Of a stretch of DNA of 64,000 bases, positions 18,962 to 28,777 are shown in pieces. The stretch's first letter is position 1; each line of letters starts with the position of its first letter. The DNA comes from Reichenbachiella versicolor. GTDB lineage: Bacteria; Bacteroidota; Bacteroidia; Cytophagales; Cyclobacteriaceae. Location: positions 310,001-374,000 of the forward strand of contig NZ_QFZQ01000002.1 of NCBI RefSeq assembly GCF_003171675.1, written 5' to 3'. The notes beneath the pieces were generated by a model. That model saw only the letters and a list, made by a program, of their open reading frames with translations. It was not told where the DNA came from and made no database searches. A program made the translations under genes and the position numbers.

Positions 18962-19984
18962 TTAATGTAATAAATTAAAAACTAATTCCTTCAAAATCTC
19001 CCCCTCAGTCTGCTTTGGATAATCAATACCCTTAGATTTCATATCAGCTACTTTCAAATGCTTAATGTTTGCCATCACTTTAGGTAAAGAGTAATTTCTG
19101 GAGGCCATAGTATAATCTTTAACAAAGAATGGGTTTACCCCCAATAACGATGCCAAACCTCGGTCAGACTTGTCTGGGCTCTTGTGAACTAATAAAAGTT
19201 TATTGTAAAATGTAAAAATGTTCGCAATTATTGGAATGATAGGGTTAGACCTAGGATCGGAATCAAAGTAGTTAATTATTTGATTTGCTTTTAATACGTT
19301 CTTGTAGCCTAATGCTTTTTGAAGTTCAAAAACATTATATTCTTTACTTATTCCAATATTCTTATAAACATGATCTGCAGTAATGACATCTTCAGCTCCA
19401 ATATTGATAAGTAGTTTATCAATTTCATTAGAGATTCTAGTGAGGTTATTGCCAATATTCTCGACGATTAGCTGAAGTGCTTTCTGATCAATTTTCTTAC
19501 CTTTCTCCTTTACAAATTCATCTACCCAAGCCGGAAGTTTGTTATCATACATCTTATCTGATGTAAACATAACCGCTTTGGCATCTATAGCTTTAGCAAT
19601 CTTCTTTCGCTTATCAAGTTTTTTGTATTTGTAAGAAAAAACAAGAATCGTAGAAGGCTGAGGATTTTCTAAATATGCTCCTAAAAGCTTATCTCCAATC
19701 TCTTTGTCAATACCAGTGAGCTCTTGAGCCTCTTTAACAATAACCACTTTTCGCTCTGACATCATAGGAAAGCCTTTAGCATGATTAAGTACCGTTGGTA
19801 AATCGGTATCCTTACCATAAAGAACCACTTGATTAAAATCTCTTAACCCAGAGTCAATTGCATTTTCCTCGATGTGTTTAACTAATCTATCTATATAAAA
19901 TGGTTCATCTCCTTGAAAGAAATAAACAGGAGCATACTGATTCTTTCTTAGTTGCCCTAAAATATCATGAAATGTATTAGCCAA
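18962..19984 (-). CDS. holA: DNA polymerase III subunit delta
   Basis: The clamp-loader delta subunit opens the beta sliding clamp. It is 340 aa, the usual size. The N-terminal part has PVYFFQGDEPFYIDRLVKHI (about 18-37), typical of HolA, followed by the degenerate AAA+ core (ASTILVFSYKYKKLDKRKKIAKAI-type segment near 115-140) and a C-terminal collar helix region (GLASLLGVNPFFVKDYTMAS). It lacks a Walker A motif, as expected for delta. It appears to lead the minus-strand group containing the TPR and barrel genes. Confidence 0.93.
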   Translation of the reverse strand: MANTFHDILGQLRKNQYAPVYFFQGDEPFYIDRLVKHIEENAIDSGLRDFNQVVLYGKDTDLPTVLNHAKGFPMMSERKVVIVKEAQELTGIDKEIGDKLLGAYLENPQPSTILVFSYKYKKLDKRKKIAKAIDAKAVMFTSDKMYDNKLPAWVDEFVKEKGKKIDQKALQLIVENIGNNLTRISNEIDKLLINIGAEDVITADHVYKNIGISKEYNVFELQKALGYKNVLKANQIINYFDSDPRSNPIIPIIANIFTFYNKLLLVHKSPDKSDRGLASLLGVNPFFVKDYTMASRNYSLPKVMANIKHLKVADMKSKGIDYPKQTEGEILKELVFNLLH

Positions 19985-20070
19985 AGTGATCTATAGATTG
20001 AATTTCAGAATGTAGCAAAGAAATAGAATTCTTACTGATCACTAAGTTTTTTTAGCTGCAATTTGACTAC

Positions 20071-20466
20071 CTATTTGGCATTATTCAAAGGATAATACTT
20101 GGCATCTTCGATTTTACTTTGAATAACGAATCTAAAATGAAAAATCACCAGCAATCCAATAGCATGACTTATAGGCTTTAGTAAAATAAGCCACTCTTCA
20201 TGAACTATATGAGTCACTACCGCTCCACTCATCACTGCAATTAACATTATGGTAGCATAGCCAGCAGCTTTAGGATAAAATAAAAGCGCACCACAAACTA
20301 GTTCTATGATTCCAATTACTTTGTAAAAGCCGAATGGATAACCCCAATTCTCAAAGTTTTCAACAGCTACAGGATGTGAAGTTAGTTTCCAAAATGATTC
20401 GATTAAGAATAAAACTCCCATTATTATTTGAACTACCCAGACGGCACGATTAACATTAGTTTTCAT
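20071..20466 (-). CDS. DoxX-like membrane protein
   Basis: 131 aa with four transmembrane helices. The DoxX-family pattern is visible: an N-terminal helix GVLFLIESFWKLTSHPVA, then FGFYKVIGIIELVCGALLFYPKAAG, a third helix of small residues, and a final helix with HAIGLLVIFHF. DoxX-like proteins are poorly defined, with links to thiosulfate:quinone oxidoreductase subunits and redox stress. It has no clear operon partner; the DUF302 gene lies upstream on the same strand 60 bp away. Confidence 0.75.
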   Translation of the reverse strand: MKTNVNRAVWVVQIIMGVLFLIESFWKLTSHPVAVENFENWGYPFGFYKVIGIIELVCGALLFYPKAAGYATIMLIAVMSGAVVTHIVHEEWLILLKPISHAIGLLVIFHFRFVIQSKIEDAKYYPLNNAK

Positions 20467-20526
20467 GGTATTAGTAATTGGCTACTGAAGTTCAATACAT
20501 ATAAAACTTTAAAAAAGTTCTACAAA

Positions 20527-21003
20527 CTATTTTTTTTGGCGCTTTATAGATTCATTGACTAATCTCATTAGTCTCCTATTCAGGTCAAAAAGAATTTGAT
20601 CACAACCTTGAATATGAAAACGTCTTTTAAAGGAAATGGGGTTTATATAAGAGACAAAAACATCTCCTACCTCTTCCCATATAACTACCCTCAAAGGAAA
20701 TTCTAACGCTATAGAAGGCTCACAAGCTATAAGTTTAAATAATCCTTTATCCTCAAAATTGATAATCTGTACTTTGCCTTTAAATACAGAACTATCATTA
20801 TAATCTGCTCGTTGAGCAAATGTGTTTAAATAAGTAAAATCATACCTATCAATATGAAAAAGAATATTTGTAACAGTCTCGTCTAATGGTCTATTGCTTA
20901 TGTAAACAGAAGCATCTTGAGACCTAGTCTCAAGGGATAGAACAATTTGAAAAAATATGATCAGTAAGAATTTAAAAAAATACAGGCTTGAATTTATAGA
21001 CAT
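20527..21003 (-). CDS. Secreted DUF302-domain protein
   Basis: A 158 aa protein with an N-terminal hydrophobic signal (about residues 7-25). The DUF302 core has the signature of that family: VQIINFEDKGLFKLIACEPS followed by ALEFPLRVVIWEEVGDVFVSY. DUF302 proteins have no agreed biochemical role. The gene lies between a Prc-type protease gene and a DoxX-like gene on the same strand, with about 60-bp gaps on each side. Confidence 0.7.
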   Translation of the reverse strand: MSINSSLYFFKFLLIIFFQIVLSLETRSQDASVYISNRPLDETVTNILFHIDRYDFTYLNTFAQRADYNDSSVFKGKVQIINFEDKGLFKLIACEPSIALEFPLRVVIWEEVGDVFVSYINPISFKRRFHIQGCDQILFDLNRRLMRLVNESIKRQKK

Positions 21004-21064
21004 AACTATTCGTCTATCATTAAGCCTGTAAATCTAGTATCATTTAGAAATATTGTTGCATTAA

Positions 21065-23140
21065 TCAGTTTGGACTTATATCTACCATATTAGCTAAAAG
21101 TCTAAGACTTTGTTTTAAATCTAAGTCTTCATTGAGCTTTTTCAATTCCTCTTCTGGAACTTCAAAACCCTCAATTTCTGAGTTGGTATTTTCTACCAAT
21201 TCCTTTCTCTCTTTATCTAAATCATCCTGAATATCTTTTTCTTGCTGTCTCTTTTCCAAGTTTAAAGAAAGTGCCTTCCTATTTTGAATCTCCTTAGCTC
21301 TTTCTATATCCTCTAGACGGAGCTTTAATAAAATGTCTTTTTCTATATTTGACTCATAAGACTTGGTTAATGATTTAACCATTTTATCATTAACCCTTCC
21401 AGTAGTTGAGAAATTTGACTCGTCTATCTTATCCCATGGTAAAGAATTCTCGTGAGAACTTTCTCCAAAATCTACGGCATCAAAGGGAGAAGAAAACTTT
21501 ACATCTGGAGTTACACCAATATTCTGAGTACTACTTCCAGTAACTCTGTAAAACTTAGCCAGTGTCAATTTTAATTGACCTAGTTCATCTTTATCACTAG
21601 GAAACATCCTATTCAAATCTATTAAATTCTGAACTGTTCCTTTACCGAAAGAAGTTTCTCCTACAATTACACCTCTTTTGTAATCCTGAATGGCACCACT
21701 AAAAATCTCACTAGCAGAAGCCGAAAACCTGTTGATCAATACCATAACTGGCCCATTGTATTGAATAGTTGGGTCCGCATCTCTTTTGACATCGATCTGC
21801 CCATTTGAACTTTTTACCTGTACTACCGGACCTTTATCTATAAACAAACCTGTCAAGTCAATTGCTTCTTTTAAAGAACCTCCACCATTATATCTAAGAT
21901 CAATTAAGATTCCATCAACATCTTCTGACTTTAGGTCTGTTATTATTTTTTTCACATCTCTAGTCGTACTTTTATAATCCTTCACACCACGTCGAGCCGC
22001 ATCAAAATCTATATAAAAACTAGGCAATGTAATTACACCTAAATTGTAAGTGGTATTACCATTCTTAATAGGAACTACTTCAGATTTTGCTGAAGACTCT
22101 TCCAATTTTATCTTATCTCTTACCAATAAGATCTCCTCTGGTACAGCTCCACTTCCTTGTCCGTGTTTAATTATTTGTAATCTTACAATACTTCCTTTTG
22201 GTCCTCTAATCAACTGTACAACATCTTGTAATCTCCAACCAATTACATCTACAAATGCTTCATCCTTACCTTGTCCAACGGCTACAATTTTATCGTCTTT
22301 ATGCAATTGCTTACTTTTAAAAGCTGGTCCTCCCGCTATCACTTCATTGACTACTGTATAATCCATGCTTTGACTTAAACGAGCTCCAATACCTTCCAAT
22401 GAAAGTGACATAGAAATATTAAAATTTTCTGACGATATAGGAGAGAAATAATTAGTGTGGGGATCATATGCCTCGGTATATGAATTCATATAAAATTGAT
22501 ATACGTCATCGGCGTTATATTGTAGAATTCCTTTTCGAAACCTTTCATATCTTTCTGTCAAAGATTCTTTAATACCTTCATCATCCCTACCAGATAGTTT
22601 TAGATTAAGAGCTTGGCTTTTGATGATTTTTCTCCACCTTTCATTTAGTACATCTTCTGTACTTGCCCATTCTACATTTTCATTATCTAAGTTCAGTTCC
22701 TCATTAATAGAAAAATCAAAACCTTTAGAGATTAGCTCATCAACATAATCCATTCTAGCAATTGCTCTATCTCTGAAAGTTTTAAACACCTGAAAAGCTA
22801 ATTCGACATTACCTTCTTTTATCTGATCGTCAAGTTTGAATTCGTACTTTTTGAAGTAATCAACATCAGATTTAAAGAAGTAAGTTTTATTGAAGTCTAG
22901 AGAACTAAAGAAGTTATTAAAAATAACTGACGACAATGAATCGTTCAGCTCTTGTTTTCTAAAATGATAATGTTTGAGATTATTATTTATCAAATAGGTT
23001 TCTTTAAGGTATTTAGGCTTGGCTTTTAAATCCTGCTTTGATACTTCTACTTTGGATTGGGCAATAATTTGACCACATGAGACAATACCCCAAATGAAGA
23101 GGATCATCACTACATTCACCGCTCTACTATTTCTTCCCAT
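21065..23140 (-). CDS. prc: Carboxy-terminal processing protease (Prc/CtpA, S41)
   Basis: A 691 aa periplasmic tail-specific protease. Order: signal peptide to about residue 28; an N-terminal helical domain with SLDFNKTYFFKSDV; a PDZ domain at about 245-330 (LEGIGARL, GGPAFKS); an S41 catalytic domain with S475 in RFSASASEIF and K500 in GETSFGKGTVQ, the Ser-Lys dyad spaced as in E. coli Prc; and a long charged C-terminal DUF3340-like helical tail. Prc enzymes trim C-termini of envelope proteins, including peptidoglycan enzymes. It is divergent from an aminotransferase gene. Confidence 0.93.
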   Translation of the reverse strand: MGRNSRAVNVVMILFIWGIVSCGQIIAQSKVEVSKQDLKAKPKYLKETYLINNNLKHYHFRKQELNDSLSSVIFNNFFSSLDFNKTYFFKSDVDYFKKYEFKLDDQIKEGNVELAFQVFKTFRDRAIARMDYVDELISKGFDFSINEELNLDNENVEWASTEDVLNERWRKIIKSQALNLKLSGRDDEGIKESLTERYERFRKGILQYNADDVYQFYMNSYTEAYDPHTNYFSPISSENFNISMSLSLEGIGARLSQSMDYTVVNEVIAGGPAFKSKQLHKDDKIVAVGQGKDEAFVDVIGWRLQDVVQLIRGPKGSIVRLQIIKHGQGSGAVPEEILLVRDKIKLEESSAKSEVVPIKNGNTTYNLGVITLPSFYIDFDAARRGVKDYKSTTRDVKKIITDLKSEDVDGILIDLRYNGGGSLKEAIDLTGLFIDKGPVVQVKSSNGQIDVKRDADPTIQYNGPVMVLINRFSASASEIFSGAIQDYKRGVIVGETSFGKGTVQNLIDLNRMFPSDKDELGQLKLTLAKFYRVTGSSTQNIGVTPDVKFSSPFDAVDFGESSHENSLPWDKIDESNFSTTGRVNDKMVKSLTKSYESNIEKDILLKLRLEDIERAKEIQNRKALSLNLEKRQQEKDIQDDLDKERKELVENTNSEIEGFEVPEEELKKLNEDLDLKQSLRLLANMVDISPN

Positions 23141-23243
23141 TATTAATTTTATCGTTCAATAAGTAAATATGAATTATCTAGAACGAATATACTTGCAAAC
23201 AGGCTGATTTGTTAACAGAATTTAACCTTTACTGTATTTCAAT

Positions 23244-24443
23244 ATGAACAATAGACAACTCTTTATCCAACACCTAGGTCAAACTTCACAATTCCCTCTA
23301 GCTATAGAAATTGAACGAGCAGAAGGTTTATATATGTATGGTATCGATGGAAAAAAGTATTTGGATTTGATATCTGGTATAGGAGTTAGCGCACTTGGTC
23401 ATGGTCACCCCAAGATTACAACTGCTGTTAAAAATCAAGTTGATAAATACATGCACGTAATGGTATATGGCGAATTTATAGAATCACCTCAAGTCAAACT
23501 CGCTACTCTTTTATCAAAAACCCTTCCCGAAAAGCTAAATAATGCATTTTTAGTTAACTCAGGGAGTGAAGCCACTGAGGGTGCTATGAAGTTAGCTAAA
23601 AGATATACAGGGAGAGGGAAAATCATTTCTTGCATAGACGCTTATCATGGAGCTACTAATGGAGCTCTTTCAGTATGTGGAGATGAAAAACTAAAAAATG
23701 CTTTCCGACCACTATTGCCTTTGACTCACCAAATCAGATTTGGAGAAACAGCTGACTTAGATGTAATTGACGAAAATACTGCCGCTATTATTATAGAGAC
23801 TGTACAGGGAGAAGCTGGTGTTAGAATTGCAAGTAAAGAGTATTTCAAAGCTTTGGAAGCTAAATGTCAACAAACTGGAGCTTTATTAATTACTGATGAA
23901 ATTCAATGTGGAATGGGACGTACTGGTAAATTATGGGCTTTTGAGCATTATGATATAGAGCCTGACATTCTTTTAACTGCTAAAGGCTTGGGAGGAGGAA
24001 TGCCGATTGGAGCCTTTATATCATCCAAAGAAATAATGATGTCTTTGACACATGATCCAATTCTAGGACACATTTCCACTTTCGGAGGACATCCTGTAAG
24101 TGCTGCTGCTGCTTTTGCGACTCTAGAGACAATCCTCAATGAAAAGTTGATCAGCGAAGTGGAAGCCAAGGGTAAAATATTTAAATCACTCTTAAAACAT
24201 GATAAGATTTTGGATGTTAGAGGTCTAGGTATGATGATAGCAGTGGAATTCGAATCTTTTGAAAAGCTAGAAGCAATAATTCAACAACTGCTTGATATGG
24301 AGATATTATCTGATTGGTTTCTATTTTGTGATAACTCGATGCGAATTGCCCCTCCTTTGATTATTACAGAAGACGAAATAAAAAAGGCTTGCAGTACGAT
24401 ACTACAAGCCATTGATATCGTTTACGAAATTGATGATGCTTAA
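23244..24443 (+). CDS. Class III (ornithine/acetylornithine-like) aminotransferase
   Basis: A 399 aa PLP enzyme of the class III family. Visible motifs are LVNSGSEATEGAMKLAKRYTG (phosphate binding), D219-type DEIQCGMGRTG, and the PLP lysine in LLTAKGLGGGMPIGAF. It is a paralog of the argD product encoded at 39019-40143 but lies outside the arginine operon, so it may be an aspartate, ornithine or other omega-amino-acid aminotransferase. It converges on the aspartic-protease gene with a 3-bp gap and no room for an intergenic terminator. Confidence 0.85.
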   Translation: MNNRQLFIQHLGQTSQFPLAIEIERAEGLYMYGIDGKKYLDLISGIGVSALGHGHPKITTAVKNQVDKYMHVMVYGEFIESPQVKLATLLSKTLPEKLNNAFLVNSGSEATEGAMKLAKRYTGRGKIISCIDAYHGATNGALSVCGDEKLKNAFRPLLPLTHQIRFGETADLDVIDENTAAIIIETVQGEAGVRIASKEYFKALEAKCQQTGALLITDEIQCGMGRTGKLWAFEHYDIEPDILLTAKGLGGGMPIGAFISSKEIMMSLTHDPILGHISTFGGHPVSAAAAFATLETILNEKLISEVEAKGKIFKSLLKHDKILDVRGLGMMIAVEFESFEKLEAIIQQLLDMEILSDWFLFCDNSMRIAPPLIITEDEIKKACSTILQAIDIVYEIDDA

Positions 24444-24446
24444 TCT

Positions 24447-25616
24447 TTATAGCATTGACTTAAGTTGTAATGGAATTGCCTTACCGTCAATTTCAACATC
24501 TACAGTTTTACCTGATTGACTTAGCATCGTTCTCAATTTAGCTAAGCCTAGTTTAGATGCATCCTTACCGTCTACTGAATTAAGAACAGCATTCAATTTC
24601 ACACCTGCGGCTTGTGCTGGGCTATCTTTAAACACTTTATGAACCAATACAGTGTATTTGTCTTTAGCAAGTTGAAGTTCTAAGCCTGATGCATTGATTT
24701 CAAACTCCTTAGCAAAATCACCGCTTTTCTCCCAATACATTTTCTTAGAATGATAATCATATACAATATTGAACTTCTTCAATACAGCTCCTCCTATTAT
24801 ACCTGACATCTTTTTATGATTTTGAATACCACTCTTAGCATGACTTAATCCCACGGGAATGTCAGAAAATTCAAAACCTCCGAAAGAAAAACTATTAACC
24901 TTGCCTTTATGATGTTCATATTCTTTAGAACCAATACCAGCAACTAAATAGATATAGCTATCTCCTATTTTATTAACCAAATCATTTTTTTCAACAAATG
25001 GAGTATTAAAATCAACTGTAGTTTTAGCTCCTGTGTCGACAAAAAACTCGCTCGTTATTTTTTCCCCATTAGCAAATTCAGTAGTCGCTGTAATATGAGG
25101 AATATAAGATGTCAACTTAATATCAAAAGACTTACCTGTACCCATATAAGTGTACTCTGAAGGCTTATAAAGTTTAATCTTCATCTCATCATAATTGACG
25201 TCTACTACGTAGTTTTTCAATAAATCATATCCAATAATGCCATCGATATCTCTTCCGATACTAATCTCCAAATGAGAAAGGTCGGTTTCGTAAAGTTCTA
25301 CGTCATGAATAGGTGCTTCTCCAATCAAAAATTCATTATGTTTTACTTTTTTTCCAGAAATAGTACCTTCTGCACTGGTAATAGTCTCATCATGATCAGC
25401 ACTAATACCTAATTCGGCAGCTTTACTAATATCTAATATTGCTAAGCCGTCTCCTGTGTCAAAAATATAATCAAGCTCTTTAGACCCATTCACTTTTACT
25501 TTGATAAACATGTGGTCTCCGTACTGCTCAAACGGAATAGTCGCCACTGGCGACTGTGCGTATAATACTGCTACACCTAAAAACGCTGCAACAAACAAAC
25601 CGAGTTTCTTTTTCAT
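24447..25616 (-). CDS. Secreted retropepsin-like aspartic protease with PDZ domain
   Basis: 389 aa with a signal peptide (to about 21). Two retropepsin-like halves follow, each carrying a DTG: D53-T-G in IFDTGDGLAILD and D194-T-G in FFVDTGAKTTVDF. A C-terminal PDZ domain lies at about 318-385 (FKDSPAQAAGVKLNAVLNSVDG). The single-chain double-DTG arrangement plus PDZ is common in Bacteroidota aspartyl-protease-family proteins of unknown substrate. It is presumably periplasmic or envelope-associated. The gene is downstream of an M23 gene on the same strand. Confidence 0.82.
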   Translation of the reverse strand: MKKKLGLFVAAFLGVAVLYAQSPVATIPFEQYGDHMFIKVKVNGSKELDYIFDTGDGLAILDISKAAELGISADHDETITSAEGTISGKKVKHNEFLIGEAPIHDVELYETDLSHLEISIGRDIDGIIGYDLLKNYVVDVNYDEMKIKLYKPSEYTYMGTGKSFDIKLTSYIPHITATTEFANGEKITSEFFVDTGAKTTVDFNTPFVEKNDLVNKIGDSYIYLVAGIGSKEYEHHKGKVNSFSFGGFEFSDIPVGLSHAKSGIQNHKKMSGIIGGAVLKKFNIVYDYHSKKMYWEKSGDFAKEFEINASGLELQLAKDKYTVLVHKVFKDSPAQAAGVKLNAVLNSVDGKDASKLGLAKLRTMLSQSGKTVDVEIDGKAIPLQLKSML

Positions 25617-25704
25617 ACAATATCTGATTTAAGAAGTTTTGAAATTAGTCGCATTTACGGGAATTTCAAAAAAAGAATTCTACAATGTATATCCTTCTTA
25701 GAAG

Positions 25705-27582
25705 CTATTGGTAACTCCTTTCAAAAATGGACTTGTTATCAACTTTGTCAATCACCTCTAATTTAAATTCACCCTGGACATTCACTTTATCATCTGACCA
25801 AATACGACCAGACTTCACATCATAATTCATCAAAATCCAATCATTGTTTAAATAAGCTTTAACAATTTTGATTCCAGACCTATTATCTTGAACACGAAAA
25901 CGTACAACACCGTAAGATTTAGAAAGAGGTGTGATCTTAGGAGGTATTGTATCCATTTCTATTGTGTATCGACCTAAGTTCTTTGTTTTAAAAGTGATTT
26001 GTCCATCGTGCCAATCACCCCCTACAAATTCAAATCGTTTTCTAGAATTAAGCGTATAAACTGAAGATTTACTTATAGGATAAAATGACCTAGGTGATAA
26101 AGTTACTATAACACTCTGATTAAAAGGAACATCTGAATTTTTAAATTCAAAAAACTCCCGATCAATGTTAGAATACTGATATCTCAAATACATAGTATCA
26201 AAGAGCGACTTCTTAGGAAATGAAACAGAAGCTGTAGAAGACTTCCACGAAGTAATAATATTCGACGGAATCATTTCTACAGGATCTATTATTATATCAT
26301 TATCACATACAGATATAGAATCTGGAATTGAATTTCTTAAATCCCAAAGAAAATAGCCCATATCGTTATCGTCATATGCTAACTGTTCTTTGCGAATTTC
26401 ACCATCCACATGCATCAATGCTTCACAATAACCATGATCTATCAGGTCAGTCTTGAAATGAACATAATTATTAACAAACTCAAATTCGTCCTCCTGAATA
26501 CCTGTATAGATAGCTCTACCAGTTGATTTAGTATCAATTTGATTAATAGTAAATACGTACTGTGAAATATTTCCATAGGCATCCGAAAATCTAAATTCTA
26601 TGTCATGAGCTAATGGATCATTGAATCTATAAATCCCTTTGGAACGTCCTGTTTCATAAAAATCTAGATGATTCCCATCATCTATATACATTTTATTAAA
26701 CCTTCTACCTCCTTGTGAAGAACGTTGATAATTGGTATGTACTAAAATACTCCTAGATTGTGCAAATGAGAGTTTGTCAATTGCTTGTTTGAATACTGGC
26801 TTACCATCAACTAACATAGTCTGGTACGGGATTCCATTTTTATTATTAGCACCATCGAGCCGATCATAAGCATATACTTCAACTCCGATGTTTCCTTGTA
26901 AAAAAATATCGCCATCCAATACTTCTACTCCATCACTATTTTTGATCACATTGAATTCATGACGTGCAAAAACTCCATTAATACGAGCATTGGCATCCAT
27001 TGGAACAAAGGCAACTTTTGAAAGTGTCGGGGGTGTTGTATCCTTAATTTCATTGAATCCAAAAAGTAATGGGTTCAACACTTTATGATCCCAAGATCTA
27101 ATCTCAAAGTGTAGATGTGGTCCTGATGAAGAACCTGTATTTCCAGATTTAGCTATCTCATCACCTTGTTTAAATGCAAACTGATTAGCTGCTGGAAAAA
27201 GGTTAACTTCAAAGGACTTTTTCTTGTATTGCTGCTCTCTGACCCAAGCTGCGATCTTAGGACTAAACTTATCCAAATGAGCATATACTGTTACACTTTT
27301 ATTATGAGGATGAGCGATATAAAGGGCATGACCATACCCTCCAAGAGATACTCTCACTCGTTGAACATATCCATCTGCTGCTGCTAATATAGGCAAACCT
27401 GTAATCCCACTTGTTTTGATATCTATACCGGCATGAAAATGAGTAGAACGTAATTCGCCCATTGTACCAGCAAGATGTACTATCTGCCCATGACGCACAG
27501 GCATAATAAAATCTCCTTTCTTTGGCTGAGCCAATGAAAACAGAGAAGTCAAAACAAAAACTAGTAGACTACTTAACCTCAA
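25705..27582 (-). CDS. M23-family metallopeptidase
   Basis: A 625 aa secreted protein (signal peptide to about 19) with an N-terminal LytM/M23 domain. Zinc ligands are H50 and D54 in THFHAGIDI, and the HLHFE motif at 156-160. This is the zinc endopeptidase fold that cuts peptidoglycan cross-links. The remaining ~450 residues are beta-rich, probably Ig-like, with no recognised catalytic motif. The 5' end overlaps the FAH-family gene by 14 bp, so the two are translationally coupled. Confidence 0.9.
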   Translation of the reverse strand: MRLSSLLVFVLTSLFSLAQPKKGDFIMPVRHGQIVHLAGTMGELRSTHFHAGIDIKTSGITGLPILAAADGYVQRVRVSLGGYGHALYIAHPHNKSVTVYAHLDKFSPKIAAWVREQQYKKKSFEVNLFPAANQFAFKQGDEIAKSGNTGSSSGPHLHFEIRSWDHKVLNPLLFGFNEIKDTTPPTLSKVAFVPMDANARINGVFARHEFNVIKNSDGVEVLDGDIFLQGNIGVEVYAYDRLDGANNKNGIPYQTMLVDGKPVFKQAIDKLSFAQSRSILVHTNYQRSSQGGRRFNKMYIDDGNHLDFYETGRSKGIYRFNDPLAHDIEFRFSDAYGNISQYVFTINQIDTKSTGRAIYTGIQEDEFEFVNNYVHFKTDLIDHGYCEALMHVDGEIRKEQLAYDDNDMGYFLWDLRNSIPDSISVCDNDIIIDPVEMIPSNIITSWKSSTASVSFPKKSLFDTMYLRYQYSNIDREFFEFKNSDVPFNQSVIVTLSPRSFYPISKSSVYTLNSRKRFEFVGGDWHDGQITFKTKNLGRYTIEMDTIPPKITPLSKSYGVVRFRVQDNRSGIKIVKAYLNNDWILMNYDVKSGRIWSDDKVNVQGEFKLEVIDKVDNKSIFERSYQ

Positions 27583-28177
27583 AATCCATTACCTTTTCTT
27601 GTTCCAGAAATGCTTCTACATGATTACCTATATTAATTGGACCTACGCCTTTTGGAGTCCCCGTGAATATCAAATCGCCTTTCTTAACAGTTATGAATTT
27701 GGATATATACACTATGATATCATCAATATCAAACATCATTAAAGAGGTATTAGCTTCTTGAACCTTTTTACCGTCAATATCAAGACTAAAATTCAAGTTG
27801 CTTAAATCATAACCCTCTTTTGATCGAAATTTTGAAATTGGGGCAGAACTGTCAAAACCTTTCGATAATAACCAAGGTAACCCCTTATCCTTAGCTTTGT
27901 TTTGAATATCTCTAGCAGTTAGATCAATACCTATCGCAAATTCATTGTAATATGAAGGAGCAAATTTCTTCTCAATGTTTTTACCAACCTTATCAATCTT
28001 CACCACCAGCTCAACCTCATAGTGAATATCTGTTGAATAAGAAGGGTAATAAAAAGGGTCATTATTTCTAAGAAGAGCCGTATCTGGTTTCATAAAAATC
28101 AGTGGCTCATCAGGAATTTCATTATTAAGTTCCTTAATGTGATCAACGTAGTTCCTACCAATTGCTAATATCTTCAT
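27569..28177 (-). CDS. Fumarylacetoacetate hydrolase-family enzyme
   Basis: A 202 aa single-domain FAH-fold protein. It begins with KILAIGRNYVDHIKELNNE, then PLIFMKPDTALL, the metal-binding YEVELVVKI (acidic ligands), and the closing FTGTPKGVGPI. Small FAH enzymes of this type include acylpyruvate hydrolases and oxaloacetate tautomerase/decarboxylase (FAHD1-like), which the length suits best. It acts in the cytoplasm. Overlap with the M23 gene indicates one transcript, though no functional link is evident. Confidence 0.9.
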   Translation of the reverse strand: MKILAIGRNYVDHIKELNNEIPDEPLIFMKPDTALLRNNDPFYYPSYSTDIHYEVELVVKIDKVGKNIEKKFAPSYYNEFAIGIDLTARDIQNKAKDKGLPWLLSKGFDSSAPISKFRSKEGYDLSNLNFSLDIDGKKVQEANTSLMMFDIDDIIVYISKFITVKKGDLIFTGTPKGVGPINIGNHVEAFLEQEKVMDFEVK

Positions 28178-28256
28178 ACCTAAGGGCTATTAAATTCAAT
28201 CCGAAATTAGCACGAACCTACAAACGTAGGAAATAATAAGACTTGTTATTTGACAG

Positions 28257-28742
28257 TTAATCTACTTTTTCGAAACCATCTACAAAACTAAAAACATCAC
28301 TTTTCGTCAAATACCCCATCCATTCCTCTTTTGATACAAAAGCCATAATGAGTTTTATAATAATCTTAACATTATGATCATCTAAAATAATCACTCGTCC
28401 TCCTTTATTTACGACATACATTGGTCGTTTTTCACCTTTATAGTCTAAAACCAAGTACTTATCATAGATATACCAGCTACCTGAGCGATTCACAGTCTTG
28501 CTTTTTTTTCCCGTCGATCTTATTTTAAACTTTCTTGAAGAAAACTCTAATGAGATATTGTTCATTCCTGTGTTATATTCCCAAGTTGAGTTTTGAATAT
28601 AGTTCTCATCGAACTTGACAACCTCACTTTCAAGGTAAGCTGTAATAATAGAATCAAGTCTTACTTCTTGAATATCTAGTAACTGTGTATTTGAGAAAAG
28701 AACAGATGTTGAAACCAACATCAATGCAAGAAAAAAATTCAT
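28257..28742 (-). CDS. Secreted hypothetical protein, lipocalin-like pattern
   Basis: 161 aa with a signal peptide MNFFLALMLVSTSVLFSN. The mature part alternates short beta-strands (NSTWEYNTGMNNISLEF, GSWYIYDKYLVLDYKG), resembling small lipocalin-like proteins of Bacteroidota. I do not recognise the family. It lies between the FAH-family and DinB genes on the same strand. Confidence 0.6.
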   Translation of the reverse strand: MNFFLALMLVSTSVLFSNTQLLDIQEVRLDSIITAYLESEVVKFDENYIQNSTWEYNTGMNNISLEFSSRKFKIRSTGKKSKTVNRSGSWYIYDKYLVLDYKGEKRPMYVVNKGGRVIILDDHNVKIIIKLIMAFVSKEEWMGYLTKSDVFSFVDGFEKVD

Positions 28743-28777
28743 TACAGATCGAAATGTACCATTAGTATCTAAACGAA

